A stretch of DNA of 64,000 nucleotides from Chitinophagaceae bacterium BSSC1. Its GTDB lineage: Bacteria; Bacteroidota; Bacteroidia; Chitinophagales; Chitinophagaceae. Every line of letters starts with the position of its first letter. The stretch's first letter is position 1. The notes under the pieces are model-generated. The model made no database searches, was not told the origin of the DNA, and was given only the letters and a program-made list of their open reading frames with translations. Location: NCBI GenBank assembly GCA_002256435.1, contig NKJC01000001.1, positions 682,001-746,000 of the forward strand. Reading direction: 5' to 3'. The translations under genes and the position numbers were made by a program. Below are positions 9,004-16,439 of this stretch, piece after piece.

Positions 9004-9023
9004 TTGTTGTTTGAGTTACATTC

Positions 9024-9055
9024 AAGGCCGTCCCATTGGCATGGGCGGCCTTTTT
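9024..9055 (+). terminator. Intrinsic terminator after the outer membrane protein gene
   Basis: The stem AAGGCCGTCCCA pairs with TGGGCGGCCTT (one bulged base) around a short loop and is followed by T residues. Confidence 0.8.
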
Positions 9056-9157
9056 GCTTACAAACGTTAGGTTAAAAGCAGCAAATTTCACAAGATTTTT
9101 GGCCTTCATTCTATCATTTTGCCCTACTTTTACACCCTCAAAACAAAAAGTCCTTCA
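9056..9157 (+). promoter_or_regulatory. Presumed promoter region of the arginine operon
   Basis: No gene is visible. TATCATTTTG at 9112-9121 resembles a TAnnTTTG element with two extra bases and would place the transcript start shortly before the arginine-rich leader frame. No exact consensus element is present, so the promoter is not resolved. Confidence 0.25.
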
Positions 9158-9256
9158 TTGAAGCAGATAAACAACTATTCTTCGGCATCCTTTACACCCA
9201 GACAGGTGAGGCCGTTGGCTGCTATCAATTCACCGCGACCTCGACGCGGTTTCTGA
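9158..9256 (+). CDS. Putative arginine-rich leader peptide of the arg operon
   Basis: A 32-codon frame from a TTG at 9158 ends at tandem stops TGA-TAG (9254-9259). It contains five arginine codons: AGA at 9200, AGG at 9209, CGA at 9236, CGA at 9242 and CGC at 9245. Three of them fall in the last six sense codons (R-P-R-R-G-F then stop). The frame lies directly upstream of the arginine biosynthesis operon and within a strongly self-complementary stretch. This is the classic arrangement of amino-acid attenuator leader peptides, in which ribosomes stall when the charged tRNA is scarce. The start codon is a guess; no ATG is in frame. Function is inferred from position and composition. Confidence 0.5.
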   Translation: MKQINNYSSASFTPRQVRPLAAINSPRPRRGF

Positions 9257-9326
9257 TAGGACGAGCAACTGGCAATTGCCCCTATCAGTGGAAAATCCCC
9301 AATAACATTATCTACACGATACGTGT
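9222..9326 (+). promoter_or_regulatory. Structured leader RNA with mutually exclusive hairpins
   Basis: CTGATAGG (9253-9260), which contains the leader-peptide stops, can pair in two ways. It pairs upstream as TGATAG with CTATCA at 9222-9227, enclosing the CCGCG/CGCGG hairpin (9233-9237 with 9245-9249) that spans the arginine codons. It also pairs downstream with CCTATCAG at 9281-9288 as a perfect eight-base stem. A further hairpin, ACACG-ATA-CGTGT, is at 9314-9326. No T-tract follows any stem, so a conventional intrinsic terminator is not evident; control could act on translation or through Rho. Confidence 0.5.
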
Positions 9327-9350
9327 ATTCTGTTCAAGCTTATAATTTTA

Positions 9351-10073
9351 TTGCAGTTGGAAACCAAGGAAATCATTGTCAGGGTAGCCACTCACCTTGA
9401 TACACATTTTGCACAGCGCATCACAGACGAGATGGAATCATCGGCCAAGGCCAGAGGTACTGGTATTGCCAAGCGCTCACCTGAATACGTTGCTGGAAAA
9501 ATGCTAGACGGAAAAGCCGTGATAGCTGTAACCAGATTGGGTCAATGGGTGGGCTTTTGTTATATAGAAGCCTGGGGTCACGGTAAGTTTGTGGCCAATA
9601 GTGGTTTAATTGTCTCACCTGAATTCAGAAAAAGCGGTGTAGCAAAAACCATTAAGAAAAAGATTTTTGAATTGTCTAGGATTATGTATCCTGAATCCAA
9701 AATTTTTGGTCTGACAACTGGTTTGGCAGTGATGAAAATCAACTCAGACCTAGGTTATGAACCCGTTACCTATAGTGAACTCACAGATGATGAAGAATTC
9801 TGGGCAGGTTGTAAAAGCTGTGTCAACTATGATATTTTGATGAGCAAAGACAGAAAGAATTGTATGTGCACTGCCATGTTGTATGATCCTGCCGATCATT
9901 ACCAACCAGAAGAGACAGCCCAAGAATTCAAACAAAACAGTAAACTCTATGAGCGCTTCATGAAAGTAAAACAGAGTAAACTGTTGAGCATTTTCAGAAA
10001 GAAAGACGGTGCCATTGGTGGTGGAGCTGGTTTAAAACCCAAATCATTTCTACAACAGTTTTTTAATTTTTAG
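9351..10073 (+). CDS. GNAT N-acyltransferase, probable N-acylglutamate synthase of the arginine operon
   Basis: This GNAT-fold acyltransferase heads the arginine operon, so it probably catalyses the first step, acylation of glutamate by an acyl-CoA. The acyl-CoA-binding region shows S-G-L-I-V-S-P-E-F-R-K-S-G-V-A (about 84-98). Downstream is a cysteine set, C154, C157, C171 and C173 (CxxC-x13-CxC), that looks like a zinc site. The family is common at the start of Bacteroidota arg clusters. No in-frame ATG occurs before codon 28, so the start is TTG at 9351 or TTG at 9357 (the latter giving M-E-T-K-E-I-I-V). Acetyl versus succinyl donor is open; the transcarbamylase in this operon hints at succinyl. 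Confidence 0.75.
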   Translation: MQLETKEIIVRVATHLDTHFAQRITDEMESSAKARGTGIAKRSPEYVAGKMLDGKAVIAVTRLGQWVGFCYIEAWGHGKFVANSGLIVSPEFRKSGVAKTIKKKIFELSRIMYPESKIFGLTTGLAVMKINSDLGYEPVTYSELTDDEEFWAGCKSCVNYDILMSKDRKNCMCTAMLYDPADHYQPEETAQEFKQNSKLYERFMKVKQSKLLSIFRKKDGAIGGGAGLKPKSFLQQFFNF

Positions 10074-10077
10074 ATAC

Positions 10078-10117
10078 AAGGAGATTTTATGGGAGTTGCT
10101 ATTGCTTCTATCTCCTT
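10078..10117 (+). promoter_or_regulatory. Hairpin between the GNAT gene and argG
   Basis: AAGGAGAT (10078-10085) and ATCTCCTT (10110-10117) form an eight-base stem with a 24-base loop. An interrupted T-rich stretch follows. It could be a weak intra-operon attenuator or an mRNA processing/stability element. Confidence 0.35.
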
Positions 10118-10136
10118 TTGACTTTTGACTTTTTAA
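10116..10136 (+). repeat. Heptameric repeat TTTTGAC x2 plus a degenerate copy
   Basis: Two tandem TTTTGAC units (10116-10122, 10123-10129) are followed by TTTTTAA. They lie in the 73-base gap before argG and overlap the 3' edge of the hairpin. Confidence 0.5.
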
Positions 10137-10146
10137 TTATTATATC

Positions 10147-11343
10147 ATGAGTGTTCCTAAAAAAGTTGTTCTAGGTTTTTCAGGTGGATTGGATACAACC
10201 TATTGTGTAAAATACCTAAGTGAAGACAAGGGTTATGAAGTACATAGCATTATTGTTAATACCGGTGGATTTACAGAAGCTGAATTAACCCATATTGAGC
10301 AGCATGCTTATAGCCTTGGCGTAAAAACCCATACTACTGTAAACGCAGTAAAGTCTTATTACGAAAGCATTATTAAGTTTCTGATTTACGGAAACGTACT
10401 CAAGAACAATACCTATCCACTAAGTGTGAGTGCAGAGCGCTTGAGTCAAGCATTACATATTGCCGAACACGCAAAAAAATTACAAGCAGACGCTGTGGCC
10501 CATGGCAGTACCGGAGCTGGCAATGACCAGGTGAGGTTTGATATGATTTTCCATATCATGATTCCAGGTACTGAAATCATCACTCCTATTCGTGATTTAA
10601 AATTGAGCCGTGAAGACGAAATCAGTTATCTGAAATCAAAGGGGGTGAACATGAACTTTGAAAAGTCTATGTACTCTATTAACAAGGGACTATGGGGTAC
10701 CAGTGTTGGAGGTAAAGAAACACTGAATTCAAAAGGTATTTTACCAGAAGAAGCTTGGCCTACGCAAGTAACCGCTTCTGAAAGCAGAGAAGTAAAATTA
10801 CATTTTGAAAAAGGAGAATTAACTGCTGTAGATGGTCAAATTTTTGAACATCCAACTGAGGCTATTCAATACTTACAAACTATTGCCGGTGCATATGGTT
10901 TAGGCAGAGACATACATGTTGGAGATACCATCATTGGCATCAAAGGCCGTGTAGGCTTTGAAGCTGCTGCACCAATGGTGATTTTGAAAGCACACCATGC
11001 ATTAGAAAAACACGTATTGACCAAATGGCAATTGGGTTGGAAAGACCAATTGGCTCAATTCTATGGCAACTGGTTGCACGAGGGTCAGATCCTTGACCCT
11101 GTAATGCGTGATATTGAGGCATTCCTAACCCATAGTCAACAGAATGTAACGGGTGATGTATTTGTACAATTACTACCTTATCGTTTTCATATCATTGGTA
11201 TTGAATCAGCTTTTGATTTGATGAATAGTAAATTTGGTAAGTACGGAGAAATGAATACCGGCTTTACCGGAGAAGACGTAAGAGGCTTTAGTAAAATATT
11301 TGGCAACCAGACATCTATCTGGCACAAGGTGAATCAATCATAA
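10147..11343 (+). CDS. argG: Argininosuccinate synthase
   Basis: ArgG joins citrulline and aspartate with ATP to give argininosuccinate in the cytoplasm. The N-terminal PP-loop ATP-binding motif reads F-S-G-G-L-D-T (residues 11-17), followed by the conserved H-G-S-T-G-A-G-N-D-Q segment near residue 121. At 398 residues the length is normal. The gene follows the GNAT gene by 73 bases and argC begins five bases after its stop, so it belongs to the arg operon. Having the penultimate-step enzyme second in the operon matches other Bacteroidota arg clusters. Confidence 0.95.
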   Translation: MSVPKKVVLGFSGGLDTTYCVKYLSEDKGYEVHSIIVNTGGFTEAELTHIEQHAYSLGVKTHTTVNAVKSYYESIIKFLIYGNVLKNNTYPLSVSAERLSQALHIAEHAKKLQADAVAHGSTGAGNDQVRFDMIFHIMIPGTEIITPIRDLKLSREDEISYLKSKGVNMNFEKSMYSINKGLWGTSVGGKETLNSKGILPEEAWPTQVTASESREVKLHFEKGELTAVDGQIFEHPTEAIQYLQTIAGAYGLGRDIHVGDTIIGIKGRVGFEAAAPMVILKAHHALEKHVLTKWQLGWKDQLAQFYGNWLHEGQILDPVMRDIEAFLTHSQQNVTGDVFVQLLPYRFHIIGIESAFDLMNSKFGKYGEMNTGFTGEDVRGFSKIFGNQTSIWHKVNQS

Positions 11344-11347
11344 CAAC

Positions 11348-12355
11348 ATGACATCCATTAACCATACAACAAAGATCAGGGTTGGCATCATTGGTGGCGC
11401 AGGCTATACAGGTGGAGAACTGATCCGCTTGTTGGTGCACCATCCTCAGGTAGAGATTGCTTATATCCATAGCAAAAGCAATGCGGGGCAAAAGATTTCA
11501 AAAGTACACGATGATTTATTGGGCGATACCAACTTGGTATTTGCTGAGAACATGCACCAAGAGATTGATGTATTATTTCTTTGTGTGGGTCATGGAGATG
11601 CTAAGAAATTTCTTGCAGAAAATCCAGTGGATGCTAGGATTAAACTCATTGACCTTTCACAGGATTTCCGTTTAAATGCCAATAAAAAAAGTACTGATAG
11701 GGAATTTGTTTACGGACTTCCTGAACTAAATTATCATAGCATTCAAACAACTCAAAATATTGCTAATCCTGGTTGTTTTGCAACAGCTATACAATTGGGA
11801 TTATTACCATTGGCAAAAGCTGGTTTACTTACAGAAGTGCATACCACTGGTATTACGGGTTCTACCGGAGCTGGACAAAGCTTGAGTGCTACATCGCATT
11901 TTAGTTGGAGGGCCAATAATATTTCGGCTTACAAAACCTTAGATCATCAACACTTACATGAAATAGGAGAATCTTTGCATCAGGCATCGGGCAACCATTT
12001 AGATACATCAGATTTGATTCATTTTGTTCCTTGGCGTGGAGACTTTACCCGGGGTATTTATATTAGCTCTGTTGTCAAGTGCTCATTGGAACTAGAAGCT
12101 GTAACCGCATTGTACAAAGATTACTATGCCAATGCAGCAATGACCCATGTTAGTGATAGCATGATTCACTTAAAACAAGTGGTTAATACTTCTAAATGTT
12201 TGATTCATATTGAAAAACAAGGAAGCCGAATTGCTATTCACTCTGCTATTGACAATTTGCTAAAAGGCGCATCTGGTCAAGCGGTTCAAAATATGAACCT
12301 CTTATTTGGGTTGGAAGAAGGATTGGGATTGCGATTAAAGGCAAACTATTTCTAG
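11348..12355 (+). CDS. argC: N-acyl-gamma-glutamyl-phosphate reductase
   Basis: ArgC reduces N-acylglutamyl phosphate to the semialdehyde with NADPH. The Rossmann motif G-I-I-G-G-A-G-Y-T-G-G-E is at residues 13-24, and the catalytic cysteine is C143 in N-P-G-C-F-A-T-A. The catalytic histidine is probably in the H-F-V-P-W-R-G-D segment, where the motif reads P-W-R-G-D rather than the more usual P-M-x-R-G. The 335-residue length is normal. It starts five bases after argG. The acyl group carried by its substrate (acetyl or succinyl) cannot be told from this protein alone. Confidence 0.93.
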   Translation: MTSINHTTKIRVGIIGGAGYTGGELIRLLVHHPQVEIAYIHSKSNAGQKISKVHDDLLGDTNLVFAENMHQEIDVLFLCVGHGDAKKFLAENPVDARIKLIDLSQDFRLNANKKSTDREFVYGLPELNYHSIQTTQNIANPGCFATAIQLGLLPLAKAGLLTEVHTTGITGSTGAGQSLSATSHFSWRANNISAYKTLDHQHLHEIGESLHQASGNHLDTSDLIHFVPWRGDFTRGIYISSVVKCSLELEAVTALYKDYYANAAMTHVSDSMIHLKQVVNTSKCLIHIEKQGSRIAIHSAIDNLLKGASGQAVQNMNLLFGLEEGLGLRLKANYF

Positions 12356-12415
12356 CCCTGCTGGATAGTTTGCCCAAGTGCTGAAACCATTTTTTCAAAA
12401 ACAAAAATCAACACC

Positions 12416-13546
12416 ATGAAACTATTTGACGTTTATCCCATTAACAATATCACCATTGAAAAAGGCCTTGGATCCTATGTTTGGGACAACCAGGGACAAG
12501 AATATTTAGACTTATATGGCGGCCACGCTGTCATCTCTATTGGTCATACACATCCCCATTATGTAAAGCGCGTAACAGACCAATTAAACAAATTAGGTTT
12601 TTATAGCAATAGCATTCATATTCCTTTACAAGAAGCATTGGCTTCTAAATTAGGCGACCTAAGTGGCAAAGAAGATTATCAACTCTTTCTATGTAATAGT
12701 GGTGCTGAAGCCAATGAGAATGCGCTGAAAGCTGCTTCCTTTTATAATGGTCGCAAAAAAATTGTATCCTTTACAAAGGCTTTTCACGGTAGAACTTCTT
12801 TGGCCGTTGCCGCTACAGATAATCCCAATATTGTGGCGCCTGTAAATCAAACGGACAATGTTGTCTTTTTGCCGTTTAATAATATAGAAGCCCTACAAGC
12901 TTATTTTGACAATTACGGAACAGAAGTATCTAGCGTAATTATAGAAGGCATTCAAGGTGTTGGTGGTATTAATGTTGCCAGCGATGAGTTCTTACAAACC
13001 ATTCGTAACCTTTGTGATCAATACAATGCTGTATTTATTGCGGATAGCGTGCAGTGTGGTTATGGCAGAACGGGAAAATTCTACGCCCATGACCATAGTG
13101 GCGTTGCGGCAGACATTTATAGTATGGCCAAAGGAATGGGCAATGGCTTCCCTGTTGCTGGAATTTCTATCTCTCCAAAAATTCAAGCAAAGCATTATAT
13201 GCTGGGAACTACATTTGGTGGTAACCATTTGGCTTGTGCAGCTGCTTTAGCTGTTTTAGAAATTATGGAACAGGATGCTTTAATGGCCAATGCCCATAAG
13301 ATTGGAGATTACTTAATGCAGGAACTAAAAGGGCTACCCAATATTAGAGAAGTAAGGGGCAGGGGTTTAATGATTGGCATTGATTTGCCAGAAGACAAAA
13401 AAGAAGTAAAGAAAAACCTACTTTTCAAACACCATATTTTTACTGGAGAAGCAAAACCAAACGTCATCCGTTTGTTACCCGCTCTTAATATTACTCAAAA
13501 AGAAGCCGACCTGTTCTTAGAAGCATTGGCTATTGAACTTAAATAA
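12416..13546 (+). CDS. argD: N-acylornithine aminotransferase
   Basis: ArgD is a class III PLP-dependent aminotransferase that converts N-acylglutamate semialdehyde to N-acylornithine using glutamate. The PLP lysine is K239 in S-M-A-K-G-M-G-N-G-F, the pyridine-nitrogen aspartate is D210, and the G-A-E-A-N-E motif lies at 96-101. The usual D-E-V-Q motif reads D-S-V-Q here (S211), a small departure next to the catalytic aspartate. At 376 residues it is close to the family length. It follows argC after 60 bases and its stop is 19 bases before the argF' ATG. Confidence 0.92.
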   Translation: MKLFDVYPINNITIEKGLGSYVWDNQGQEYLDLYGGHAVISIGHTHPHYVKRVTDQLNKLGFYSNSIHIPLQEALASKLGDLSGKEDYQLFLCNSGAEANENALKAASFYNGRKKIVSFTKAFHGRTSLAVAATDNPNIVAPVNQTDNVVFLPFNNIEALQAYFDNYGTEVSSVIIEGIQGVGGINVASDEFLQTIRNLCDQYNAVFIADSVQCGYGRTGKFYAHDHSGVAADIYSMAKGMGNGFPVAGISISPKIQAKHYMLGTTFGGNHLACAAALAVLEIMEQDALMANAHKIGDYLMQELKGLPNIREVRGRGLMIGIDLPEDKKEVKKNLLFKHHIFTGEAKPNVIRLLPALNITQKEADLFLEALAIELK

Positions 13547-13565
13547 ACCTTCCAAACAAACCAGC

Positions 13566-14525
13566 ATGAAAAATTTCATTTCTGTTCATGATGTAAGCAA
13601 TATCAACAGTCTTGTAAAAAAGGCATTGTCTTATAAAGCGCATCCTTTTAAGGATAGAAATTTAGGTGCTGACAAAAGAATAGGATTGCTATTCTTGAAT
13701 CCAAGTTTGCGTACACGCTTGAGTACACAAGTGGCAGCCAAAAATTTGGGCATGGAAGCCATTGTGTTCAATGTAGACAAAGAAGGTTGGGCCTTGGAGT
13801 TTGAAGAAGGAGCCATCATGAGTGGCAATACCGTTGAACACGTAAAAGACGCTGCGCCTATCTTGGGTCAGTACTTTGACATTCTTTGTATTCGTACTTT
13901 TCCTGGTTTAAAAAACAGGGAAGATGATTATAGTGAAATGTTTATTCACCAATTTATAAAATACGCTGGTGTACCCGTGATTAGTTTAGAAAGTGCTACA
14001 CTGCATCCTTTACAATCACTTACAGATATTATAACTATACAAGAAACCTGGACCCTACCGCGCCGACCGAGAATCGTGCTCACCTGGGCACCCCATATTA
14101 AACCATTACCCCAATGCGTATCAAACAGTTTTGCACAGTGGGTAAATGCTTGGGGTGAGGCTGATTTTGTGATTACCCATCCAGTGGATTATGAACTGGC
14201 TGAGCAATTTACCAAAGGAGCTATGATTACCCATAACCAGGATGAAGCACTTAAAGATGCAGATTATGTGTATGTCAAAAACTGGAGTACTTATACAGAT
14301 TATGGCAAGGTATATGAGAATGATCCTAGCTGGATGCTCACTGATGAAAAAATGAAATTAACCAATCAAGCCAAAGTGATGCATTGTTTGCCAGTAAGAA
14401 GAAATGTGGAATTGAGTGACGAAATTTTGGATGGCCCTCACAGTTTGGTTACCCGCGAAGCTGGTAACAGGGTCTGGGCCGCACAAGCAGTCATTGCTTC
14501 CATTTTGGAACAAAGTAAGTCATAA
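13566..14525 (+). CDS. argF': N-acylornithine carbamoyltransferase, predicted N-succinylornithine-specific
   Basis: This enzyme carbamoylates N-acylornithine rather than free ornithine. The carbamoyl-phosphate loop reads N-P-S-L-R-T-R (residues 45-51) and the C-terminal H-C-L-P-V-R-R-N motif is that of the AOTCase/SOTCase subfamily. The specificity residue (Glu92 in the Xanthomonas acetyl enzyme, Pro90 in the Bacteroides fragilis succinyl enzyme) is V90 here, in S-G-N-T-V-E-H. Published mutants carrying V, P, S or A at this site are succinyl-specific, so I predict succinylornithine as substrate. I chose the ATG at 13566; an upstream TTG would overlap the end of argD. The length of 319 residues is normal. 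Confidence 0.9.
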   Translation: MKNFISVHDVSNINSLVKKALSYKAHPFKDRNLGADKRIGLLFLNPSLRTRLSTQVAAKNLGMEAIVFNVDKEGWALEFEEGAIMSGNTVEHVKDAAPILGQYFDILCIRTFPGLKNREDDYSEMFIHQFIKYAGVPVISLESATLHPLQSLTDIITIQETWTLPRRPRIVLTWAPHIKPLPQCVSNSFAQWVNAWGEADFVITHPVDYELAEQFTKGAMITHNQDEALKDADYVYVKNWSTYTDYGKVYENDPSWMLTDEKMKLTNQAKVMHCLPVRRNVELSDEILDGPHSLVTREAGNRVWAAQAVIASILEQSKS

Positions 14526-14527
14526 AC

Positions 14528-15373
14528 ATGTCAACAGCAGATACCATATTGCAAAAAGAACCCTTACTAGTCATTAAGATTGGTGGCAATATCATTGACC
14601 ATCCTGCCAAGTTGCAGCAATTTCTGAAAGATTTTTCTGCCATTAAAGCCAAGAAAATCTTGGTGCATGGTGGCGGTAAAATTGCAACCCAATTGGCAAA
14701 AGACTTGAGTGTAGAACAAGAGATGGTTGATGGTAGAAGAATCACTGATGCTGAAACCTTGAAAATTGTGACCATGGTGTATGCAGGTCTGATTAATAAG
14801 GGAGTGGTGGCGCAATTACAAGCCAATGGCAATAATGCCATGGGATTTTGTGGTGCAGATGCTAATTTGATTCAAGCGCACAAGCGATTACCCAATGCTT
14901 CTAATGGCATTGATTATGGTTTTGTGGGCGATGTAGATAAAGTGAATACAGCTGCTATTGAACCCTTACTAGATCAAGCCATTTCTATTGTGATTGCACC
15001 AATTACACATGATGGTGCTGGACAATTGCTCAATACCAATGCAGACACAATTGCGCAATCAGTTGCTACTGCATTAGCCAAAGTTTATCAAGTATCCTTA
15101 CTCTACTGTTTTGAAAAAAGCGGGGTTTTATTAGATGCCAATGACGATAATACCGTGATTGCCAGCATTAGCCCTGACTATTACACAACACTGAAAAGCC
15201 AGCAACTCATTTTTGCCGGCATGATCCCTAAACTTGACAATGCATTTACCGCCATAAACAATGGTGTAAGCAAAGTCATCATTGGCAAGGCTGAATCTAT
15301 ACAAGATCTGGTAGCTGGTACCGCTGGCACCACCTTGCAAACGAATACCATAACTCATGAACAACAACAATGA
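14528..15373 (+). CDS. argB: N-acylglutamate kinase
   Basis: ArgB phosphorylates the gamma-carboxyl of N-acylglutamate with ATP, the second step of the pathway. It is an amino acid kinase fold protein: K17-I-G-G-N near the start, the H-G-G-G motif at 47-50, and a nucleotide-binding S-G-V-L-L-D segment in the C-terminal half. It is 281 residues long. The gene starts two bases after argF' stops, and its 3' end overlaps argE by 17 bases, so translation is probably coupled. The acyl specificity is not apparent from the sequence. Confidence 0.9.
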   Translation: MSTADTILQKEPLLVIKIGGNIIDHPAKLQQFLKDFSAIKAKKILVHGGGKIATQLAKDLSVEQEMVDGRRITDAETLKIVTMVYAGLINKGVVAQLQANGNNAMGFCGADANLIQAHKRLPNASNGIDYGFVGDVDKVNTAAIEPLLDQAISIVIAPITHDGAGQLLNTNADTIAQSVATALAKVYQVSLLYCFEKSGVLLDANDDNTVIASISPDYYTTLKSQQLIFAGMIPKLDNAFTAINNGVSKVIIGKAESIQDLVAGTAGTTLQTNTITHEQQQ

Positions 15374-16439
15374 CATACAAGGTTTAACGCAGGATGCCAT
15401 TAGTTTGCTCAAACAACTAATAGCCACCCCTTCCTTAAGCAAGGAGGAAGACAATACTGCAGACCTGATAGAACAATTTTTACAATCAAAAGGCGTAACT
15501 GCTTTTCGTTTTCTAAATAATGTATGGGCCAAAAACCAATATTTTTCTCCAGAAAAGCCCACACTCTTATTAAACTCTCACCATGATACCGTAAAACCCA
15601 ATAAGGCTTATACCCTAAACCCATTTGAACCCATTGTCAAAGACGAAAAATTGTATGGACTAGGAAGCAATGATGCCGGTGGATGTTTGGTTTCTTTAAT
15701 AGCTACTTTCTTACACTATTACCATCGCAGTGACCTGCAATACAATTTGGTTTTGGCAGCTACGGCAGAAGAAGAAATTTCTGGACACAATGGTGTAGAA
15801 ATACTCTTACCTAGGTTGCCTAAGATTGATTGTGGCATTGTAGGTGAACCCACATTGTTACAGATGGCGGTAGCTGAAAAAGGCTTATTGGTATTAGATT
15901 GTACTGCTATGGGTAAACCCGGGCATGCTGCTAGGGATGAGGGGGATAACGCCATTTACAAAGCAGTCCAAGACATTCAATGGTTTAAGGATTACCGTTT
16001 TGACCGGGTATCAGATTTATTGGGTCCCATGAAAATGACAGTGACTATTATCAATGCAGGTTCTCAACACAATGTGGTGCCACACGAATGCAAATTCACT
16101 ACCGATGTGCGCGTGAATGAACGCTATACCTTTGAAGAAGTATTAGAGATTATTAGGGCCAACACCTTGTCTGATGTGCAACCACGTAGCAGCCGTTTGC
16201 GCTCTACTTCTATTGCACTGGATCACCCATTGGTAAAGTCTGGGGTAGCATTGGGCAGAAGCTATTATGGATCTCCTACCACTTCTGACAAAGCTTTGAT
16301 GCCCTTTCCTACTTTAAAATTTGGCCCAGGTGATTCTGCTAGAAGTCATTCTGCTGATGAATTCATTTGGATCCACGAAATTGGAGAAGGCATAGACATG
16401 TATATTCAACTGATTGATCAAGTAATTGTACAACCATGA
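15357..16439 (+). CDS. argE: M20-family N-acylornithine/N-acylcitrulline deacylase
   Basis: This M20 metallopeptidase-fold deacylase removes the acyl group late in the pathway; with a transcarbamylase acting on acylornithine, its substrate is probably N-acylcitrulline. Likely metal ligands are H75 and D77 (S-H-H-D-T), D106 (G-S-N-D-A-G-G), E139 of the A-E-E-E motif with E138 as catalytic base, E164 (V-G-E-P-T), and a C-terminal histidine in R-S-H-S-A-D-E. It has 360 residues. It overlaps argB by 17 bases and argH by four (ATGA), which places it firmly within the operon. Desuccinylase activity is an inference from the transcarbamylase. Confidence 0.88.
   Translation: MNNNNDIQGLTQDAISLLKQLIATPSLSKEEDNTADLIEQFLQSKGVTAFRFLNNVWAKNQYFSPEKPTLLLNSHHDTVKPNKAYTLNPFEPIVKDEKLYGLGSNDAGGCLVSLIATFLHYYHRSDLQYNLVLAATAEEEISGHNGVEILLPRLPKIDCGIVGEPTLLQMAVAEKGLLVLDCTAMGKPGHAARDEGDNAIYKAVQDIQWFKDYRFDRVSDLLGPMKMTVTIINAGSQHNVVPHECKFTTDVRVNERYTFEEVLEIIRANTLSDVQPRSSRLRSTSIALDHPLVKSGVALGRSYYGSPTTSDKALMPFPTLKFGPGDSARSHSADEFIWIHEIGEGIDMYIQLIDQVIVQP

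Noticed and set aside
9253..9288. Intrinsic terminator in the arginine leader
   Set aside because: The stem is good but no T-tract follows, so I call it a regulatory hairpin rather than a terminator.
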